NCBI GenBank assembly: GCA_963931925.1
Contig: OZ007569.1
Location: 63,796,046-63,860,045 of the forward strand
Length of the DNA stretch: 64,000 nucleotides
Direction: 5' to 3'
Source of the DNA: Onchidella celtica
Taxonomy: Eukaryota; Mollusca; Gastropoda; Systellommatophora; Onchidiidae
Shown: positions 11,588 to 24,200 of the stretch, one piece after another
Position numbering within the stretch: position 1 is the stretch's first letter
How the letters are laid out: every line of letters starts with the position of its first letter
Translations under genes and position numbers: made by a program
The notes under the pieces: generated by a model
What the model was told of the DNA's origin: nothing
Database searches by the model: none
Seen by the model: the letters and a program-made list of their open reading frames with translations, nothing else

Positions 11588-11893
11588 TCAATGAAGACGG
11601 TCCTGCGTGAGGGCTGTGGGAGAAGGATCTTCTAAAAGCGCTATGCACTGTTGCCGCTCTGGACTATACACTGCAGAGCGACATCCTTTGAACAACCAAC
11701 ACATCCTCATACACTGCTGAATGTTAGTGACACTATTAGTTATACCATCGTAATCTACGACTGTCATATCGTCAGTAAAGGTCACCCCTTTCCATCCAGT
11801 GAGTATAATCTGAAAGCCACTGCACATCGCCAGAGTAAACACTGAAATAATTATCGATCTGACGCAAAGTGACGTCATTACTGAACTTCGCAA
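11588..11893 (-). CDS. Signal peptide + PAN/apple-like domain exon, possible first exon of the sushi gene
   Basis: The frame from the ATG at 11893 begins with a basic start and a hydrophobic stretch ending near Ser-Gly at residues 25-26, as in a signal peptide. The rest has the cysteine pattern of a PAN/apple fold: CMRMCW, then FKGCRSAVYSP, then QQCIALL. It stops 101 residues in. The nearest downstream sushi exon (9889) needs an incoming phase-1 donor. The only in-frame phase-1 GT near the end (after GAC C) is a poor donor match, so the link is unproven. It may be the N-terminal exon of the sushi protein, since PAN-plus-sushi mixes occur in invertebrate secreted proteins, or a separate small secreted protein. 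Confidence 0.5.
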   Translation of the reverse strand: MRSSVMTSLCVRSIIISVFTLAMCSGFQIILTGWKGVTFTDDMTVVDYDGITNSVTNIQQCMRMCWLFKGCRSAVYSPERQQCIALLEDPSPTALTQDRLH

Positions 11894-12914
11894 GACTACC
11901 AGTGGTTATTTTGGCTGTTCTAAATAAACATTCTTCTGATGGACTCTGACGTGATCCTATACTAGTGCCACTTTGTCAGAAAGGAATGTGGAATATTCAA
12001 GCGGATATCGCACGGAACAAACTGTTTGCCTGAATTGCAAGTGTAAGCTCATTATTGCCGGTGATGTTTCTGTAACTTCTTCCCGGTACAAGTGATGATA
12101 GTCCTGTCAAAAGTAAAAACTCTAGTAAAACAGAGAGCATTCGACTATTTTATCGGACAGGAAACAACCACAAAGCCCGAGCAGGTCCGGAGGAAACTAC
12201 CAACTGGGCATAATTCTCGGGTAGAAAGTGACGGACAATTACAACTATTACAATTGTATGTGGGATTTCATTCTGCTCAATGGCCATCGGCTATTTGATT
12301 ATTCATGAAAGAATCCATTCTCATAGCTTAAGTACCGATTTTAGTGTGCCTGCCACCTTCATCTCACAAAAGATGCATCAATTATACATGAAATGCGCCC
12401 TTTTGGATCATTTTGGAACCAAGGTTGACGGTAATCTACCAGGCGCGCATAAATTTCGGTTGGCTCTTAAGAAATAGGAAAGCAATATCATTGTTACTTC
12501 AAAAGAAACTGGAAACGTGATCATCTCGCTAAATGTATTCAATTGGAAAAATGGACCCTTGACAAGATCAAGCAAGAGAAATACTCCAAATGGTTTGGTA
12601 ACACTTTGCTCAAAACAAGAGCCCTGTTATGTAATATCAACAGCTGTAAGTAAAGTTAGACATTTGTAAATGAACCAACCAGTAAATCTCATTCATTTTC
12701 TTTTCACGAGATTCCGCTGCGCTGTACATTAAGTTAAAGGGTGGACTTTTGAACTAACTGAAGAGATGGGAACACAGTAATATCACTTCAAAGAGAATAA
12801 CTATATTGGAGAAAGAATTGGAGCAGGAAGGCAGAGAGCACGTGTTATAGAGACCACAGGACAAACAGACAGACCTAGGTATAGATTGATAAACAGACGA
12901 GCAGAAAGACAGTG

Positions 12915-13094
<180 letters not shown>

Positions 13095-14130
13095 TGAGTG
13101 AGTTTAGTAGAAGTAATGATGCCTTTGAATCATCAGTAGTAGTGATGACAGTAAAGGTAATACTTTTTATTCTTTTTTCAAGAGTTTGTCAATAAATTTT
13201 GATGTAGCCTAAGTCCGCAATGGAGATACAAAAGTAATGGTCAGCGGTAAGACTCCTCAGGTGGGGCCAGACAGATGACGATCTTCAGAGAAAGAGTGGA
13301 TTCCTTCATTAGATGTTTCGGCCTTTAGCTTCCTGACATCTCCTAGAACCCCCGGTCACATGACTCTGGGTATTCGTCATCCACCTTTTTTTGGACCTAT
13401 CTTCTTTGGATTTGAACCTGTACCGCTGGTTTCTGTTTTTCTATGCAAGTGTCTTATCCATTTTGCCAAAACTGCTACTGTTGATATGGTATAATTTTAG
13501 GCTATATGAATTTAGTGTTCCTTTCTTTTACACCAAATCCAGCAGGAAGCATTTTTCGCTGTTGTTGCTATTTCCTTAAGGGCACTTCTTATATTACTGA
13601 GTAACATCTCTGAACAAAGTAGTAGCAAAGGCTGCCTAATTAAACAATGGGAAAAGAAAGTGTCTCTTCGTCAAGAGAAAATGTAACGACAAGCATGAAA
13701 GGCTGATGGCAGGAAAAGAAAGGAGGAAGATGAAGAGGATAAGAACAATAGCTCAGGACCCAAAGATAATAAAAAACAACAACAACACGAAAACTCGCAT
13801 ATACGCAAACAAATGATCAAACAAACTGTCGCCCAAATGACCAGAAACGAAAGAAGTCTAACAAAGAGAAAGGTCAAAAAAATAATATCTCACAGCGACA
13901 TTAGGTATTTTATTTTATTCCCCAAAACATTTTGGTTTATTTATTTAACATATCAACAAAACTTCTGAAAACAATACCTTTCAACAGTTACAATAACATC
14001 AACATTTTGAGTCCTTGTCAGTCACTCTGGCCACAGACTGCACTTCCACTGGAAGTAAAGCTTTACTTTCACACAAATTTACGACACTGACCACTATAAT
14101 ATCAAAGTTCGGCAGTTTTTTAAAAATGTT

Positions 14131-14136
14131 TTTATT
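14131..14136 (-). terminator. Candidate poly(A) signal for the coiled-coil gene
   Basis: AATAAA on the minus strand about 460 bp downstream of the stop at 14597. Further AATAAA-like hexamers at 13906-13940 are alternatives. Confidence 0.3.
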
Positions 14137-14596
14137 GCTCCATTAGTTTCCCTCTCTCTCTCTCCCACTCTCCTCTCTCGCTCTCTTTCTCCCTCTCTCT
14201 CTCTCTTTCGTCCATTTGTATAGTACTACGTTCGGCAGTGGTTTGTTCTCTCTCTCTCTCTCCCTCCCTGCTCTCTCTCTCTCTCTCATTCTAATAGTAT
14301 CATGCCACCCTTTGCGACGACGTCAATCTCAGTAATTTCCTCACTAACATGGCACAATCTTTACCTCATTTCCAACCTGCCCACCGCCTCGCGCCCCTTC
14401 CCTTCGGTTCATTTTTGTATTGAACTCGTTCAATTATCATCTTTACGCCAGCACCCCCCTCCCCCCCCCCCTTTTTTTTTTTTGGTCTTCCTCATCGACA
14501 GCATCACCACCAATATCACCGCCCCATCGACAATAGTTTTGCTCTTTATCCATAGATAAAACCCCCTTTTCCACTACTCTACGAATGTAATTTCTC

Positions 14597-17500
14597 TCAG
14601 TCACTGAAACTGTCATCTTTCTGTTCCGGAGGTGCCAGCATCTTGACCATTTGTTTGAGTTGTCTGCTTTTGGTCAGCATTGCCCGGGTGTCCGCTCTCC
14701 TAGACTGGATCTCTGCTAAAATGCCCGCCACCTGGAATGAGGTACAGCAAAAAAAATAATGCACACTGTATTTCTGAATTCCGTCTCTTCTAACTTGGGC
14801 TAGTGCGTTGCCCATGTGTAGAAGATGCAAACCGTAAAAATACCATTGTTAAGAGCTTCTTTCCTCCATCATCATAATCTATGTTTTCAACTTTCACACC
14901 CAGTCCTTCCAAAAAAAAACAACAACAAACATTGTCTTAGCCTTCTACTTTATTACTGCAGTGTTAATAGAAGCAGCAGTAAAACAAGAACGGGTAATTT
15001 TATAAGATAAATCATTGCTGGTGCCAAAACGACAGGAACAAAATAATAATGATAATGACAGCAAGATGAAGAAATACAACAAGAAAAAGCAAACGGTCTA
15101 AAAACAGAGAAACACTTGAATAGAAGGTTATTCATAGTGCCCAAGCGTATTGTTGTCCATAGGACATTATCATCGATATTTCTCAGGTCTCACTAGAATA
15201 TACGGAATATCCACTGTGTTATATTATGGCATTTTCCTGTGATGGGTGGTTAAGAAAAAAATAAGTTACAGTATGTCCTCCCACCTCTTCTTTTGGGGCC
15301 ATCCATAAAGTAGGTACGCTCGGAAAAAGGGGGAGGCAGGTTACAACCAGTGTACCAAAAGTGTACATTGGGAAGAGTCTTGTCATGAACATTCACCATT
15401 CTAATGGCCGTTAACTCCTACAACGTGGGGAGAGGAGAGGAGCGGGGGGGGGGGGTGAAGCCAAGCGCATGAAATGCGTACATGGGTGGGGAAGGGGTGT
15501 CAATAATTGCCTAAACCGAGGGTACGTAATTAATGGATGGACCCTATTGGGGGTTATTTCCCGTGATATTTTACAACTGGACACTTCAGTCATACAAGAC
15601 AGTTCGGCCATACAAGACAGTTCAGCCACATAAGACAGTTCAGCCTCACAAGACAGTTTAGTCGTACAAGACAGTTCGGCCATACAAGACAGTTCAGCCA
15701 CATAAGATAGTTCAGTCACACAAGACAGTTTAGTCGTACAAGACAGTTCGGCCATACAAGACTACAAGACAGTTCAGTTGCACAAGACAGTTCAGCCTTA
15801 CAAGACAGTTCAGACACACAAAATAATTGGCCCAGGTATGCTCACCTGTTGTCTGGGAGCCGCCACACCCCGCTGTTTCAGCTCATAATTTGGTGGTGCT
15901 GTTTTCGGCCGTTTCTTGCTCTGTGGACCTTGTTGGTAAAACCTGGGATCTATGCCACGTTCATCCTGTGAGCGTTGAGACTGTGGTCTCCTTGGGGGTC
16001 TTCCTAAATGGGCAGTGCCTGCACGGGGAGTTACACTGTGACTTTGACGACTTCCCGGTGGCAGCTGAACATTGTTTGTAGTGGCGACAACATTAATGGG
16101 ATCTTCGTGGCGCTTTGGAGGAGCACTCCAGGCCACTCGTCGGCTGAGAAGGTATGTAGATGATGAAGGCACAGGTGTGGATGAAACTGGATATTCTTCT
16201 GCTCCCTGTGATTGTTGGGCATCCTTTGAATCGGCATGTCTGGGTACAAATAATGGTGTCGCTGCAGGTACAGTTCTTCTCGTGGGGCTCCTTGGCTTCT
16301 CTTCTCTTGGATCAAATATTACATCGAATCGATTCAAAATATATTTGCGAACACTTTCTTCTTGTTTCGTATATGCTTCCCTTCCATATTTTGGTGTTTG
16401 TGGTCGATGGCTGCGAGGGGTAGACGTCCTTGGGCGTCTTGTATTAACCTCCCCTTTTGTGCCACGATTAGACAAAAAACCAGCATGGGTTACTGCCCCT
16501 CCCAAACGTCTTAAATCATCGGGTTTCTCTGAGCTGGAGGTATTGACAATTTTCTTTTCCATCGTATGTTGCAAGAAACTATGACGTTTAGAGTCGAGAA
16601 CAATTCTGCGGTTAAAATGTTCATTTCTCGAGGAGGAGGCTGATGAGGGTTTTAGTCGATTCTTGTCGTCTATATCTCTCTCATTATTAGTCTCAACTCT
16701 GTCATTTTTCTTACTTCCTCCTCCACCACCATCTTTCGTTCCCCCAGCTTTTTTCACTGGTTTCTGATAGAGAATTTCGTCAGGACCAGAATCGTCGTCA
16801 TTTTCACCATCATGATAGCGTCTTTCTAACATAATGGTTTTGGCATTCATGGCTCTTGTGTCTGGTTGACCGTAGCTACTCAGTCCTAAATGAGAAAAGA
16901 ACACTGGTATTATTGACTAGCAGATTTTATCCACGTTTGATTCATTCTCTCATTCCTTATTTCTTGTGCACAACTGAAAATTCGATTACATAGACATGGT
17001 CTGACTGTCGAATACCAAAAAATATTGTTTAGGATCCAATGTACAGACTTTTGCACTGAGCACATCATACTGCACAATAGGATCTGAGTTATCAGTGGTG
17101 GCTTATTAGTTCACTGAGGCAAGTAAAAATTGCATGTAAAATAATCGCTACATAACTAGCAAAATGAATACAATTCGTTCTTCTAAAGGATCGATGAAAG
17201 TTTTGCACTGGAGAAACTCTATCTAGTGTAGGCCTACATTCATTCCTTTGGTCTAAACCTGAGAATTTACTCCACATAGCCTGAAATAAAACTGTCTGAA
17301 TAAAATAATATCTAGCTCTATGTCGGTGTATATTGGCATGAATGAACCTTTACAATGACAGCCTTCAAATGAACGACTAAGGATCAGCTGACAAGATGAA
17401 AGGCTAGTTCACACAAACAAAACGTAGTTAATCTCTAAACGGGCGAAAAGTCGCCCAAAATGGTCAACTGGTAATGCATAAGTTGTCCAAAACACAGAAC

Positions 17501-20337
17501 TGGGGTGTTACATAAAAGCTGTCTTTGACAGCGTTTGCTATTCTCACTTTAAAGCTGCTGTCGGCAAGCCTGAGCTATAGGTAACAGTTGTCTACATATA
17601 AATTATTATTTTTTAACCATTGCAAATTATGAAAATACAAAGCCACCAAATCTTTCAACCGACTACAGTGATGATTAATGAGTCACATCTAACAATATTT
17701 CTCTGGAAAAACTGATGGGACTAAAGATTGCCGATTGGGCAAATTTATTTCTCAGTAATAATAATTATAATATTATACAGATTATTCTAAATTTACAGTT
17801 TTTTTTTTTTTTTTAAATTGCTTTAAAGTAACTTTTACTCAAGCAGCTTCAATAGTGCCACGGTAGTAATTTAACTTAATTATTTTGTCGCGATGTGGGT
17901 TACATGGGGATATTTCGACTGACACTCTTTCGAGGTCCGCTCCCACAATCGACGAACACACAAAAATAAATACTTGCACTCTAAAAACTAAATAAATCAA
18001 TTGCTTTCAATTTTAGCAGAACTGTAGGGCAGTTTAATTACAGGAATTAATGTAACAAATATAATTATAAATATAAATATCAATTCAAAGGCAACTGAAT
18101 CTAACTAATGGAACTACAGCTTTTATAAAGACTAACGTATTCAATCTAACTACTTGCAGGTCATATGAGTTATATGGCAAAAAGAATCCGCGCACGTGGC
18201 GACGGATATAACAGTTTAAATTCTATTAATTCAATGAGACATGTTATGATATGGACATTTCCTCTAGACACGCCATGGAGAATGCTTGTACAACCATGCG
18301 TTGTCTGGAGGTAGCTCTGAAACTGTCTTCAAAAGTAAGTAGAACGGTTCACTTTCATCATTACAAATTAGAATGGACTCTTACCATGCGGCCCTCACTA
18401 GGAGTGAGAGCGCTGGATGTAAACGCTGTGGGTTTATATCAAACCAAGTAGCTTAGGCTCTGGAGCTTTAAATCAGGCTCCTCACAATGGACTGCTCAAC
18501 TGCGTCTCTATGTCTCTCATCTGGCTGAGGACTATCGCCGACCACCTCGTAAATGGATTGTCTACATGTGGCCCAGAACTAAGTTCTGTATGGCCTTAAA
18601 TACTGGACTGCATCTGCAGCTTACCGTCTAATTCCTGGATTGTGATTGGTGCAACCACTTCTAGCTCAGCTGCCGAACTGAGTTATTTTAAGTAACAGCC
18701 CTACGCAACGACCTTGGGTCGACATCAAAGGTCGAATTACTTCATACAATATAATGTAATTTTATAGCAATAAATTCTTAACATGTTCAAAACCCCGAGC
18801 TTTTACTCTGGATCACGGTATTTTCTGTACGTCAACAGACGTCTCAATAACATTTAATTCCTACTCACCCCTTCCCTCTTTACTAAACCTAGTTCAAAAC
18901 ACGAGATATAACAAGTGCTCAGTCATGCACACCTACGCTGTCCGTCTATCCTTCCCCACATCTTCTGTCTATCTATTATTAAAAAAACTGTTCAAAACAA
19001 CTTGTTTACGAGACCAAGTTATGCTGGCTCGAACAATAATTACGTTTGTAAAAATTACTCACTGCTCTCTCACAAAAATTTAGTCAGTGGAAACATTTAT
19101 GAATTAAATCTGTTCTTGACATATTTCTTCATTGAATATTTTTCCTCCGTAATTTATTTTACCTGGAGCTGTATGTCTCAGACACATGAGAAATTCTGAA
19201 AGCTCACGGGTATCCTTCTCTATGTCTTTCTTGGTCATGCGATACTCTTCATGCATAATCTAAAATATAAGACAAAAAAAAAAAAAAGGACAAAATGTCA
19301 CGGACAACCCGGACAAAACAATCGCTTTGACAAGAATGATTACAGTTTAGGCAGGTGAGAATCAAAGATAGACAATGCACTGTGAATATTTAAAACGAAT
19401 GGGGAACACGGAACAGTATGGCAGTATGATTAGAAAAGAAACGTCGTGACGTAATCTTATGTGGATATTTTGAGCACAATAATAAAAGGCACCTAGTCCT
19501 CCAGTCCCCAATACTTTCACAAGGGAAGTAACTGTCATGATCCAGAACTCAGTTAAGAAATTGCATTGTTTTCGCCACTGTTGAAACCTTTGTTTTCTCT
19601 GTTTTTATCACATGCAGTGCTGACGATGTGTCATTTCAAATTCACGGAGATCTCTCCACCTCAGTCCAGCCAGTTGTACTGTATAAGGGTTGTTTCTATT
19701 GCTGTCTTTTGAACTGAGCATCAGTGTTCACCGGCAATGGGCTTATCACCGTTGGATAATACTGAAATTCATACCCCAGAGGATTCCATCTCAGAAATGG
19801 GGGGCTTTAAGGGGGAGATGGGGCGGGGGGGGGGGTTTAAAGTAGGCACTTTAAGAATGTAATGAGGGCTGCATCAGAACAGTTAAGAATAACACTTTTT
19901 TCATGAGTACAAAATTATATTTAAATACCCGGTATTTGATTATAGAATGTTTGTTGTTGTATTGTAAATTCATGACCCCACCCCCCCCCCCACCCCCCGA
20001 AAAAAAAAAATACAAAAATCAAATGCAATTGTACTCAAGTTTGCAGATGAATCCAATTCAAGAAACATCAGTATATGACCTTTGGCTCAACTATTTGGCT
20101 TCACTTGAAATGTAAAAGTACAATGACAGACATTCGTATCATCTCATTTCAGCCCGGTGATACCCCAGCAACACACACACACAAACATCCCATTTTTCAA
20201 AACCTCCTCCTAATTCCTCCCATACAGTTATTTATTCAGACCCACTCCACTCTTACCTGCAGTCGAACGTCCAGTTGTTTTTGCAACAGTGTGTTCCGTT
20301 TCCGAGTGAGTCGGTCTAAAGGCGAGAGGTCCACCAT
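14597..20337 (-). CDS. Unrecognised basic protein with N-terminal coiled coil (450 aa, four coding exons)
   Basis: Coding exons: 20257-20337, 19163-19259, 15846-16885, 14597-14731. They join in phase (0, 1, 0) with good GT/AG sites and give 450 residues. The start ATG has a strong context (AACCATGG). An excellent pyrimidine tract plus CAG ends 8 nt upstream of it, so a 5' UTR exon lies further right. Residues 1-58 are a charged helix (MVDLSPLDRLTRKRNTLLQK..., then HEEYRMTKKDIEKDTRELSE). Residues about 75-415 are low-complexity, rich in Arg, Ser, Pro and acidic stretches, with one more ordered block at 237-253 (RKYILNRFDVIFDPREE). The last exon is a short helix (VAGILAEIQSRRADTRAMLT...) ending PPEQKDDSFSD. 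No signal peptide, membrane segment or known catalytic motif is seen. I do not recognise the family; a cytoplasmic or cytoskeletal scaffold is only a guess. Confidence 0.85.
15583..15826. repeat. 18-bp minisatellite with a higher-order pattern
   Basis: About 13 copies of an 18-bp unit of the form CAGTTCRGCCATACAAGA. Four variant units recur in the order A-B-C-D, A-B-C'-D, A, giving a 72-bp higher-order period, and one unit is shortened to 8 bp. The array lies in an intron, about 20 bp from the exon-3 donor at 15845. On the minus strand it reads as a six-residue peptide repeat (e.g. MAELSC), but it is not part of the spliced frame. Confidence 0.9.
16886..19162. other. Intron 2 of the coiled-coil gene
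   Basis: No coding segment is supported. About 17880-18780 has a different texture (less AT-rich, several short dyads) and may be an old transposon, but I cannot name it. Confidence 0.5.
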
Positions 20338-20959
20338 GGTTGATCTGTATTGAAAGATTGAATGAAAGGACATAATTATGGATACATGCATTTCTGTTTT
20401 GCACCTGAATTCATACAGAAAGTTCTACACAACAGTCAGGAATGAAGTGCTGCCTCTCTTGAAATCACCGAGGAAAACACCCAGTCTTTCCACAGACTTA
20501 CAGAATTGAAGAGGCAGCAAATTGTGGCCACAAAACAACAACAAAATGTTGAGGCTACTCAGTCAGGACGAGCCAGAACCATTGCTCCAGTAATACATAA
20601 AACTAGGTTTATATAATCATTTTGAGTTCATATTATTGATGGACCTCACCAACGATAAAAATACCAGAAAGAGTTCACCTGAATGGGGCATGGGAGGATT
20701 ATTGGTCGGGGGTGATAAAGGATGTGACGTTGTGAGAGGTATTTCGCTTAATCCTTAAACGACAAGAAGCAAGTCATATTTTACATTATCTACCCCCAAG
20801 GCAAGCAGGCAAACTTAACCACTTCATTTACTGCGTTACTGGGTTGGATTTATTGAACGGAATGTGAATAGCAGACTCGACATTTTGTCGCTAACAAACT
20901 CAAAGCAACAGAAAACACCTCGTAAATTTTGCATGACACTCATCGCCGACCATTCCAAA

Positions 20960-21275
20960 AGAATGTTGTTAGGGGGGGGGGGTGGCGTAGTCTAATTACA
21001 AAGCCAACGAGAGAAAATACTGAGTTGTATTCACTGTTCACCTGTAGGTTTCTATGTAAAACACTTTGTCTCCCCCCCCCCCCCCCCCACAACAGCCTTT
21101 CAAAATGAAACCTGGCAACCGCAAGAAGAAAACAAAGTTACCGATGGATCAGAATGTTGTTAGGGGCGCGTAGACTAACTACAAATCCAGATAGAGAAAA
21201 TACTGAAATTAATGTCTTCATTGTTCAGCAATAGTCTAGCTTATAATGTAAATGCGCCCATAGCAACAGCCTACA
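20960..21275. repeat. Diverged tandem duplication of about 130 bp
   Basis: Positions 20960-21099 and 21150-21275 share AGAATGTTGTTAGGGG, then CTAA.TACAAA.CC, AGAGAAAATACTGA and a terminal CAACAGCCT. The copies have diverged and the left one contains a G run and a C run. Confidence 0.65.
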
Positions 21276-24200
21276 GATCACGTAAGATCACGCGATGAAT
21301 GAACTGAATTCTAACTGGACCATAGATATACACTACTAAACAAACAGGATAGATATCTGGTAAAACAGCGGAACACCCATGATTTTGAAAGTCAGGACCA
21401 GAACATTTCAGTCCCAGACTGGCGCTGATTAATGGCATTTTCAAATTGAAACTCAAAACAGATGATTGAAGGGGTACGGTATGAAACCCGTAGGGAGAAG
21501 CCCAGTAATGAGTAATTAAGAGTGGAGTTATAAGTTTGAAATCAAACACCCCCCAAAAAACTGGAGACAGACAGTGGTTATATTTTGAACCCTTGAAATC
21601 ACTACCATCTTGAAAAATGGCTTTAAAATGTTTTTCCAATTCAAATTTGCAGTGTAGGCAAATACTGAATTTTGAACATGCCGAAGAAAGCCTTACTATT
21701 TTTTACAAACAAACAGAAATAACGTGCCTATGGAGTGGGGTTAAACAAAGCAAATGAAGTAGGCTTGTACATCAATGTTTAAACGCAATCGCCGCCGCAG
21801 TATTAAAAAATTGACAAAATTGATAAGGAAAAAAGCAATTTCCACACAAACATCATATTAAGAACAAAAGACCAAAGACGGCTTAAAAAAAAAAAAAGGC
21901 AAGGAAAATCCGAGAGACAAAATTAACCTGGTTATCAGTCAGCATGATCAGCTAATAATGATGAAAAATTGTCATTTATCAGGATATTCCTGAATATATT
22001 CTGTCTTATTTTTAAAACTGAAATCGTGAGAATATCAATATTCTTACAAAATTACCTTCAAAATCCACACCATCTGCACAAGGTTCTCCCTTAAAGTTTG
22101 CTTCTGGAACTAGTCTTTTTTTTTAACGTTACTTAGGCAGAAGGCGATAATGCCTTGCATTGCTCACAGCAGTGCACTGCTAACAACCACGAGATTTGGC
22201 ATGCTCTCAGTATGTGTATCTGATACATTTATGCACACAGATCAATTTTTCATTCTCTGGAAACTGAGTAATGTGGACCATGGCATTCTGTTCCCCTAAG
22301 CACTGGTGAACTTGTTACACTGTTCTGCTTTGTTTTCGCTTTGTTGACTATTGTTACGCATAAGGTGAGCGATCGACCATATATCCCTATATGTTGTGGT
22401 GCGTGTCACCCATGACGCTCCTTCCAACAATCGATAAGCTGATCAAACAATCAATTAATTAACGATCAATCATCGACCAGAAATAACTCCTTTACAAGCT
22501 TACTTTCAACTCTCTCCCTTCCAGCCCCATTCTCTAGATTCCAAGCATCTCTCTTTCTCTCTCTATTCTCCCTGCTGCCACTGATTTCATAACTGCTTTA
22601 CGCGTAAACATAAAACGGTTTGCGTATTTCTGAATACGGCCTTAATGTCCTCAGTGCAAAAAGGTGTAATCAATTATATTTGTCTCAGCTTCCATAACCA
22701 ACAGGTGTAAGCCCGATTACATACCCGCTAATTAGCCTTGCATCAATCAGAGTCACATGAAGTTTCGTATAATGACAAATCTTTTTAACAGCCTGTCAAT
22801 AAAGCGCATGGAGATGCCGGGTTTCCTGGACGGCAATAAAAAAAGAACAGTGTACCTCCATTTTTCATTCCATTCCTGGTGCATTCATAATTAGCTCATT
22901 GTGACAACAATATAACGCAGAACAACAGTAGAATCAGTTAAGAAGATTATTTTTAACTTCTTCTCTGACTCGCACTATCCGTACCGTGATTAGTTTATAG
23001 TAAACAAGCTAAAAAGCCGCGGTCTGAGCGGACCCCCCCCCCCCCCAACCATTTCCCCGTCCGTCACTTTCTACCCTCTCTACATCTCTCTCGGAAAACC
23101 GAAATAATTCTCAACGCAAGCAGCAGGGTATTGCTGTGTTCTAATTTTAGCACGAGGTATTGTTTAAATTAGCTGACAGCAATGACCCCACATACTACAG
23201 GAAGTGTTCACGCTACGGGTCATGCGCTCGCGAAAAAAAAATGATCGGAGGCGAGCAGTCAGCGACACAAAGCAAAGTCAAAGAAACTGAAAAGCAAAAC
23301 CAATAAAAACAAACCCGCCACGGTATTTTCAAACAACATGCAACATGTGGTTACTACAAGTGCCCCAAGAAAAAAGCCTTTTGCTTTCGAAGGTGGGGCA
23401 TTTGTGAATTACATATAGATTTAGTATTCTAGCATTTTAGTATTTTCCAGATTAGATTTTCCTGCATTTTAAGGCCGTCCCAACATGATTGACAAGATAA
23501 AGAAAACAGTGTTTGTGATTCTAAATTATTCGTTCCAGTAAAGACGTATATATGCATTGTTTTAGCAACTGTTTATCTAGGTAAGCTAAATAAAGGTCAA
23601 AGACAACTGAAGTCACTATACTGGTGCTGGCAACAGGCGAGAGGAAAAGCTATTGCTCCTTGAATGGATCTAAACTATCTGAATCTTGCATCTGTTGTTT
23701 CTGACAATGTATTTAAAAAAAAAATTCCAGCATTCCCCAGAGATTCACTTAACTGTAAGCAAAGATGTATTACTATGGAACTTCTCAAAACTCCGTTAAC
23801 GCACGAATTATAGAAAAAACCCAGTCCTTGCATCAGCGAGGGCTTGGTTTTATGTTAAAAGATACTGAAATTATAATTATTCTACCATTTTAACCTGAAT
23901 TTTGAGGAAAAAAAAGAAAACAAACCAATTTTTAAAAAAAAAATTACAAAATAGTACTTAGTGAATACACATACGTTACCAGTGTTCCCAATTATAATAA
24001 GGAAGTCCGATCTGCATCAACATGATCAACGCAAACAACGCAGTATTTAATGCTTGCAAATGGGCGGGCAAGAACAGGGCATGTTAAGCCAGAAAACAAT
24101 AATGGATCTGATATACCGGCCAGGATTAGCACCCAGAAAAAAAGTAAGAACACAAAGAAGGATAAGATTTAGGCTGGCTTATGTGTGGTTTCATTCACGA

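Noticed and set aside
15411-15755. Minus-strand frame of six-residue repeats (MAELSC, TTKLSC).
   Set aside because: It is the translation of the intronic minisatellite and lies outside the phase-consistent exons.
21271-21639. 122-residue minus-strand frame upstream of the coiled-coil gene.
   Set aside because: No family resemblance, and its left end overlaps the local duplication.
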